From contig JAILAA010000003.1 of NCBI GenBank assembly GCA_024681875.1, forward strand, positions 1 to 20,114: 20,114 nucleotides of DNA, given 5' to 3'. The DNA is from Prevotella sp. GTDB taxonomy: Bacteria > Bacteroidota > Bacteroidia > Bacteroidales > Bacteroidaceae. Positions 16,000 to 20,114 of this stretch are shown here, piece by piece (positions within the stretch are counted from its first letter, which is position 1; the number at the start of each line of letters is the position of its first letter). Position numbers and translations under genes: made by a program. Below the pieces are notes generated by a model. That model was not told the DNA's origin and did not search any database. It was given only the letters and a program-made list of their open reading frames with translations.

Positions 16000-16033
16000 A
16001 TCCTTACTTTTATATTAGTTTGAAATACGAGTG

Positions 16034-16041
16034 CAAAGGTA
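16034..16041 (-). promoter_or_regulatory. Promoter of the lipoprotein/receptor operon
   Basis: TACCTTTG on the minus strand matches TAnnTTTG, with a TTG 20 bases upstream inside GCGATTGTG. The lipoprotein ATG is about 35 bases downstream. The same arrangement occurs at 19065-19072. Confidence 0.8.
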
Positions 16042-16059
16042 GTGGGTTTCTATGAGGTA

Positions 16060-16104
16060 CACAATCGCCTTTTCGTGGCATTTCGCATACCAAACGTTTG
16101 GCAT
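16060..16104 (-). promoter_or_regulatory. Shared upstream element A (candidate operator)
   Basis: Bases 16060-16095 match 19091-19126 at 31 of 36 positions. On the plus strand it starts CACAATCGC and ends ATACCAAAC. The dyad ATACC (16087-16091) N8 GGCAT (16100-16104) is also present in the other copy. The -33 TTG of the promoter lies in the element. The regulator is unknown. Confidence 0.75.
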
Positions 16105-16173
16105 AGCCCTCCTTTTCGCACGTTTCTCGCGACTTTTAACGCCAAAAAGAGAATAACTTTGCAAAAATATGCT

Positions 16174-16181
16174 TATCTTTG
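16174..16181 (+). promoter_or_regulatory. Bacteroidetes -7 box for the antitoxin/PIN toxin operon
   Basis: TATCTTTG followed by C is a perfect TAnnTTTG match, 30 bases before the ATG at 16211. A second match, TAACTTTG, lies at 16154-16161. Transcription would begin near 16187, which excludes a start at 16169. Confidence 0.65.
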
Positions 16182-16210
16182 CGGCATCAAACCGATTAAA
16201 CAGAAGAGTT

Positions 16211-16402
16211 ATGGAAGATTTAGTATTGTCAGTTCCTGTTCAGGATGCGGCTTTCATCGAGACATTGGCTCAGCGCATGGGTTGGACAATGCGCAAGCGC
16301 CGCACGTCCGTTGAGCGATTCGTCAATTCCTGCTCGAAGACCCCGCAGATGACCGACGAGGAAATTCAGGCTGAAATCAACGCTGTTCGCCAAGGTCTAT
16401 GA
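16211..16402 (+). CDS. Antitoxin of a PIN-domain toxin-antitoxin pair
   Basis: From ATG 16211 the product is 63 residues: MEDLVLSVPVQDAAFIETLA, then a basic stretch MRKRRTSVERF and an acidic end TDEEIQAEINAVRQGL. This pattern of a short protein with a C-terminal acidic helix before a PIN toxin is typical of antitoxins. The frame extends back to 16169 but the promoter box lies there. The TGA overlaps the toxin start (ATGA), which couples translation. I cannot assign it to a DNA-binding fold with confidence. Confidence 0.8.
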   Translation: MEDLVLSVPVQDAAFIETLAQRMGWTMRKRRTSVERFVNSCSKTPQMTDEEIQAEINAVRQGL

Positions 16403-16806
16403 AAATCCTTTTTGACAGTAACCTGTGGATTTCGTTCATGATTGGCAAGCGACTCTCGTCGCTGGCCGATGTGCTGTGTCGCCACGACGTGGAGGTATAT
16501 ATCAGCGAACAGGAACTCGACGAAATCCGCAAAGTCATTGCTCGTCCGAAGTTCGATAAACTCATCTCTTCCGAGACGCGCTACTACTTCTTCGAAATGG
16601 TTTATGATGTCTGCTTCGTTACCGACATCACCGTTGAAGCCAAGTCAGATATCCGCGACCCGAAAGACCTCTATCTCCTGTCGATGGCCGAAAGTGTCCC
16701 CGTGGATTACATTGTCAGCGGCGACCGTGACCTGACAGACCTCAAAGAACATGCTGGCATACCAATTCTGACATATAACGAGCTGCTTAACAAACTAAAT
16801 AGCTAA
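16399..16806 (+). CDS. PIN-domain ribonuclease toxin (COG1569-like)
   Basis: The 135-residue protein has the acidic residues of a PIN nuclease: Asp6 in ILFDSNLW, Glu42 in EQELDEI, Asp90 in RDPKDLYLL and Asp109 in SGDRDL. The arrangement matches the 'putative toxin component, PIN family' group, a relative of VapC. Such enzymes cleave RNA with Mg2+ or Mn2+ and are held inactive by the antitoxin. The ATG lies within the antitoxin's last codons. The protein looks complete. Confidence 0.9.
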   Translation: MKILFDSNLWISFMIGKRLSSLADVLCRHDVEVYISEQELDEIRKVIARPKFDKLISSETRYYFFEMVYDVCFVTDITVEAKSDIRDPKDLYLLSMAESVPVDYIVSGDRDLTDLKEHAGIPILTYNELLNKLNS

Positions 16807-16811
16807 AAGAC

Positions 16812-16854
16812 AATGAGCGGATAGACCGACAGACACGGGGACTGTCCGCTCATT
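16812..16854. terminator. Long hairpin after the toxin gene
   Basis: AATGAGCGGATAG (16812-16824) pairs with CTGTCCGCTCATT (16842-16854), 13 bp with one wobble pair. It lies 5 bases after the PIN toxin stop and 18 bases before the next ATG. It has no T-run on either strand, so termination is only possible; it could be a leader structure for the peptidase gene. Confidence 0.5.
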
Positions 16855-16872
16855 ATCATAAACAGATAAATC

Positions 16873-17982
16873 ATGAACAAGATATTTTTCACCGTATTAC
16901 TCGCCCTCTTTACTCTCGTAGCAAATGCCGCCGTTCCCGACAGCATTCAGCGGAATCTTGAGGACTACGACTATCTGACTATCTTTACGGAGGAGAACTA
17001 TGCCGCTTTTCCTGTTATCATGGAGCAGGGGTATCGAAAAAAATACGAGACGCTGAAGAAGAGGCTGAGGAAACAGGTTGCCAAGGGCAAGGCGGGCATA
17101 GAGAAGGCTGCTTGCGAATACGCCATCTGGTTCTACAAGAACTTCGACACGCACTATCAACTCAATAACACGACGTTATGGGAGAGCTACGAGCAGCCTG
17201 TTCACATCGACTACTCGAAGATGATGGAATACAATCCGCAGCCCGTTTCATGCAAGGTGGATGAGCAGACGTGGCTGGTGCGTGTGCCATCGTGCGTAGG
17301 CAAGAATCCCACAAACGAGTGGGTAGAGCAGGCGGCCAAAGACTTTCAGGCATCGGGCTGCGAATATCTGATTATCGACGTGAGAGGAAATGAAGGAGGC
17401 AGTACCGACATCTGGAATCCCTTTATTGATATGCTCGTTGACCATCGGCGAGAGGGGACTATTGATAATTTCTTCCGCAACACAAAACACAATCAAGGCT
17501 TTTGGGAATATGCCTTATCTATGGAACCCGACAATTCGTACTTCAAGGATTTCCTCACGCAATGCAAGGATAGTTTGGGAAAGAACGAGTTTCAGCTATG
17601 GACATCGGTTGACGCAAGTGAAGTCACTTCCCTGCCTCTGCCCAAACGAGCAGCTATCATTGTCGACAACGGCACATGCAGCGCAGGAGAAGGCTTGATT
17701 TCCTATAACGTCAAGGGGGTTAGCAACCGCGCGAAAGTCTATGGCAAGGAAAGGACATACGGCGCAGACCTCACGGGCAACGTTTACTACACAAAGCTTC
17801 CCAATGCTGACATTTATCTGACCTATCCCACCTGCGTGGAGCGGTTTGAGTTTCTCCGCCATCACGTCTTTGGCAAGAACGGCATAGAACCGGACATCCA
17901 CATCATCCTCCCATATCCCAAGCGCCTCACCGACAACATCGACGAGTGGGTGCTGTGGGTGGCCGAGGATTTGAAGCGATAG
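16873..17982 (+). CDS. Secreted S41-family peptidase
   Basis: The 369-residue protein begins with a signal peptide (MNKIFFTVLLALFTLVANA). The S41 core is seen in CEYLIIDVRGNEGGSTDIW, in the nucleophile motif DNGTCSAGEGLI with Ser270, and in the strand near the end YLTYPTCVERFEF ... NGIEPDIHI, where GxxPD is typical of C-terminal processing peptidases. No PDZ domain is obvious between the N-terminal helical part and the catalytic core, unlike CtpA. It probably acts in the periplasm. It has no clear functional link to the toxin pair upstream. Confidence 0.88.
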   Translation: MNKIFFTVLLALFTLVANAAVPDSIQRNLEDYDYLTIFTEENYAAFPVIMEQGYRKKYETLKKRLRKQVAKGKAGIEKAACEYAIWFYKNFDTHYQLNNTTLWESYEQPVHIDYSKMMEYNPQPVSCKVDEQTWLVRVPSCVGKNPTNEWVEQAAKDFQASGCEYLIIDVRGNEGGSTDIWNPFIDMLVDHRREGTIDNFFRNTKHNQGFWEYALSMEPDNSYFKDFLTQCKDSLGKNEFQLWTSVDASEVTSLPLPKRAAIIVDNGTCSAGEGLISYNVKGVSNRAKVYGKERTYGADLTGNVYYTKLPNADIYLTYPTCVERFEFLRHHVFGKNGIEPDIHIILPYPKRLTDNIDEWVLWVAEDLKR

Positions 17983-18020
17983 AAGGCCGGAGGCCGGAGA
18001 AGACCACAGGCAAGTGGTGA

Positions 18021-18230
18021 ATTAATGTCCCGAAGGGACTTTAGAATATAGGCAGGCGGTGGAGCGAAGCGGAACCCCTGTTAGGCGGACAATAAATCCA
18101 GCGGGAGCCCCGACGGGGCGACAGAGCCAGCAGCGGTCATTCTGTCACCCCGTCGGGGTTTATTTTGTTTGCGGTCATCCTATGCAGGGGCTTCACCCCT
18201 GCTGTGGTCGCGTCAGGCCTTCGGCCTTTG
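18021..18230. repeat. Palindrome cluster, probable non-coding dispersed element
   Basis: Five self-complementary segments are packed together: GTCCC-GAA-GGGAC (18027-18039); CAGGCGGT (18053) with ACCCCTG (ending 18080); a long pair made of CCCCGACGGGGCGACAG (18108-18124) and CTGTCACCCCGTCGGGG (18142-18158), each half also palindromic; GCAGGGG-CTTCA-CCCCTGC (18184-18202); and AGGCC-TTC-GGCCT (18215-18227). No protein frame fits. This resembles MITE or REP-type elements in Bacteroidetes genomes. The outer limits are not defined. Confidence 0.6.
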
Positions 18231-18296
18231 CAATCCGTAAAATCCGTTAGATTTGTCGAAGACCACGAGTGCTCTCAGTAAATCCGCGGTCGAGAA

Positions 18297-19034
18297 TCAA
18301 TATCCGGGGTTCTGGGCGATGCCGAGGTCCTCGCCATGCAGGCCTGTGGGGATGGGCTGGCGGTAGTGCTTGCCGCGGACGTTGTTATACTTAGCCACAA
18401 GGTGGTTGTGCACCTTCTGGAAGTAGGCCTCCTGGTCGGAGGTGAAGGTCTGCTTCGTCTTCCAGTCGTCGGCGAAGTGCTTGTAGTTCTTCACCTGCTG
18501 CACACTGGAGATGAGGTCCTTCCAGCGGTAGCTGTTCAGCACGGAGAACTGCTCGTAGGTGAACTCGTAGTCCCACTCACGCTTGATCTGGTCGAAGGTG
18601 GGAGCGCTGACTTCTTCGATACCTGCACGACGGCGCAGCTGGTTGAAGGGCTCGGCAGCCTCGCTGTTGCGACCCAGCTGGACAAGGGCCTCAGCCTTGG
18701 TGAGCAGCACCTCGGCATAGCGGATCTCGATGCGGTCAACGCTGTTCTGCTTGATCTCGAGGTTCTCGGCATCGTCGTAGCTCTGGTCTACGCCCTTGCC
18801 GTTGATGGGTGTGTAGATGGGTGAATAGTAGTGGTGGGTGAGGCCTGTCTCGGGGTTCTTCAGCTCGATGAAGTAGGTTTCGGCCAGGCGCTTGTCGTTG
18901 GGCTGCTCAGCCTTCCAGTCATCGTAGAGGTCGTCGTCGGCCACCTTACCACTAATGGGGGCAGCCGACGCAACGTATTGGAAAACAATGGCAAAAGCAA
19001 ATGCAACAAACTGTATTTTCTGAACAATCTTCAT
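18297..19034 (-). pseudogene. In-frame SusC-start / SusD-end chimera (PUL remnant)
   Basis: The 245-residue frame has two unrelated parts. Residues 1-31 (signal peptide ending QYVASAAPISGKV) look like a SusC-type receptor start, where ISGKV opens the N-terminal carboxypeptidase-D-like domain. Residues 32-245 look like the C-terminal part of SusD (RIEIRYAEVLLTKAEALVQL, FNQLRRRAGI, KREWDYEFTYEQ, YRQPIPTGL..IAQNPGY). SusD proteins are usually 500-600 residues and lipidated; the N-terminal half and the lipobox Cys are absent here. A deletion joining susC to susD in a SusC-SusD operon explains this. The promoter and shared element upstream are intact, so it may be expressed. It probably cannot bind glycan normally. 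Confidence 0.75.
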
Positions 19035-19064
19035 ACCTTATATACCCATTAAAGAATCTGGGTG

Positions 19065-19072
19065 CAAAGGTA
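19065..19072 (-). promoter_or_regulatory. Promoter of the SusC/SusD chimera
   Basis: TACCTTTG on the minus strand with a TTG 20 bases upstream, in the same layout as at 16034-16041. It lies 31 bases before the ATG at 19034. Confidence 0.8.
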
Positions 19073-19090
19073 CGGCGATTATCAGACTTC

Positions 19091-19135
19091 CACAATCGCT
19101 ATTTTGTGGCATTCCGGATACCAAACAGAGGGTAT
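19091..19135 (-). promoter_or_regulatory. Shared upstream element B (candidate operator)
   Basis: Matches element A (16060-16095) at 31 of 36 positions over 19091-19126, at the same 18-base distance from the -7 box. The dyad ATACC (19118-19122) N8 GGTAT (19131-19135) is intact here. Confidence 0.75.
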
Positions 19136-19181
19136 TCAGCTTTTTTCGGTAACCCTTTCCTGCCGATAGTCGGAAACTGAC

Positions 19182-19197
19182 CACCTCATGTGAGGTG
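19182..19197. repeat. Short inverted repeat upstream of the CRISPR array
   Basis: CACCTCA and TGAGGTG flank a 2-base centre (TG). It is too tight to fold as RNA but could be a dyad for a DNA-binding protein. Its role is unknown. Confidence 0.4.
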
Positions 19198-19274
19198 TCA
19201 GCTTCATGTGCAGACGGTATTTTCAATCCCCTCGTCGGTCAGACGTTACGTCATCCTCGTCAACGTGTTCTAAA

Positions 19275-19321
19275 GCACTCTCCCAATACGGGAGGGTGCC
19301 ACAATGGTGAACGAAACGTTC
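19275..19321 (-). terminator. Hairpin pair between SusD remnant and CRISPR array
   Basis: On the minus strand GAACG-TTT-CGTTC (19309-19321) is followed by GCACCCTCCC-GTATT-GGGAGAGTGC (19275-19299), a 10-bp stem with one G-T wobble, then TTTAG. The second stem could end a transcript leaving the array leftwards or a small RNA. The T-run is short. Confidence 0.45.
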
Positions 19322-19422
19322 CCCCCCAGCTATTGAGGCAAAAAGCTGATACCTGATTCAAGTTTGAGATTTGTAGTCAGATAATTAGCGACGGTGGTTT
19401 AGCTTCTTCTCAGTCTGCTTCT

Positions 19423-20113
19423 GCTGTATGTCTATCTTTTCCTACATCAAACCACAACTGGGTGCTCTTCCTGAATCTTTCCGAAACGCTGTATGTCTAT
19501 CTTTTCCTACATCAAACCACAACTCCTTTGATGCGCTTTTTGCTTTTGCTTCGCTGTATGTCTATCTTTTCCTACATCAAACCACAACTTGCTTGTTTTC
19601 TTTTCTTTTATATTTTTGCTGTATGTCTATCTTTTCCTACATCAAACCACAACAAACGAACAAAGCCAAATTGTGCGGCTGGGCTGTATGTCTATCTTTT
19701 CCTACATCAAACCACAACTCTAAAACGATTCAGATTTTAGCAGTTTTCGCTGTATGTCTATCTTTTCCTACATCAAACCACAACGCGAAGACAAGGTAGT
19801 ATATCGTTACTCTAGCTGTATGTCTATCTTTTCCTACATCAAACCACAACTTTGAAAACGTTTTGAAAAAAGGTTAGAAAGCTGTATGTCTATCTTTTCC
19901 TACATCAAACCACAACTTCGAGTATTTGCGCGCTTCGCGCTAAATGGCTGTATGTCTATCTTTTCCTACATCAAACCACAACCGTCAGGCTCATGCCGAG
20001 TATCTTGGGTGAGCTGTATGTCTATCTTTTCCTACATCAAACCACAACTGAAATTAGTGTTGTAGATTATTGTTGTTGCTGTATGTCTATCTTTTCCTAC
20101 ATCAAACCACAAC
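19423..20113. CRISPR. CRISPR array, 11 repeats, open at the right edge
   Basis: Eleven copies of an identical 36-bp repeat (starts GCTGTATGTCTATC, ends ATCAAACCACAAC) begin at 19423, 19488, 19553, 19618, 19683, 19749, 19815, 19881, 19947, 20013 and 20078. The ten spacers are 29 or 30 bases and all different. The reverse complement begins GTTGTGGTTTG. The 36-bp repeat, 30-bp spacers and this start resemble type II-C arrays of Bacteroidetes, though type VI-B arrays share the same dimensions; no cas gene is in the window to decide. The array continues past the edge, since one base follows the last repeat. Reading frames across it are artefacts of the repeat. Confidence 0.98.
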
Positions 20114-20114
20114 T

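Noticed and set aside
15139..16023. 294-residue plus-strand open frame opposite the lipoprotein gene
   Set aside because: The minus strand has a lipobox, a signal peptide and a promoter; the plus frame has none of these and runs through the promoter region.
16186..16200. ATCAAACC matching part of the CRISPR repeat, as a possible anti-repeat
   Set aside because: Only 8 bases match, and it lies at the start of the antitoxin transcript; chance is the best explanation.
19428..19799. Open frames across the CRISPR array
   Set aside because: They consist of the translated repeat (the same short peptide many times) and are not genes.

Overview
The window looks like a chromosomal stretch of a Bacteroidales bacterium, most likely Prevotella or a close relative. 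The clues are repeated Bacteroidetes-type promoters (TAnnTTTG at -7), a surface lipoprotein paired with a TonB-dependent receptor, a SusC/SusD remnant, the yceD-rpmF-fabH order, and 7-bp tandem and G/C palindromic dispersed repeats. No rRNA or tRNA gene and no intact insertion sequence was seen.

Layout. 15-1428 (-) is an AbiE-type toxin-antitoxin pair. 1430-1860 holds divergent promoters and a long imperfect hairpin that could be a structured RNA. 1864-4194 (+) is a two-gene unit: a small secreted protein and a trypsin-like serine protease. 4195-5868 is a DUF4143-type ATPase gene lying between the intact 3' end of dnaK and a second, diverged copy of the last 12 dnaK codons; it looks like an insertion that split or replaced the dnaK end. 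5866-7806 (-) is dnaK. 8145-9536 (+) is an exported protein of unknown function. 9680-11437 (+) is the housekeeping unit yceD-rpmF-fabH, closed by a strong terminator. 11587-12801 (-) is a sodium:dicarboxylate-family symporter. 12973-15999 (-) is a lipoprotein plus TonB-dependent receptor operon; the receptor gene carries six copies of dispersed repeats inside its reading frame and has no ATG start. 16211-16806 (+) is an antitoxin and PIN toxin pair. 16873-17982 (+) is an S41-family peptidase. 17983-18296 is a cluster of palindromes resembling a dispersed non-coding element. 18297-19034 (-) is a chimeric remnant: the signal peptide and first residues of a SusC-like protein joined in frame to the C-terminal part of a SusD-like protein. 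19423-20113 is a CRISPR array with 11 identical 36-bp repeats that runs off the right edge; no cas gene is present.

The most notable structure is a pair of almost identical upstream elements (31 of 36 bases, identical spacing to the -7 box) in front of the lipoprotein/receptor operon and of the SusC/SusD chimera. This suggests that the two outer-membrane loci share one regulator. Other points for a second look are the repeats inside the receptor gene, the duplicated dnaK tail, the 128-nt hairpin at 1599-1726, three 23-bp spaced repeats upstream of the ATPase gene, and a chain of hairpins between the SusD remnant and the CRISPR array.
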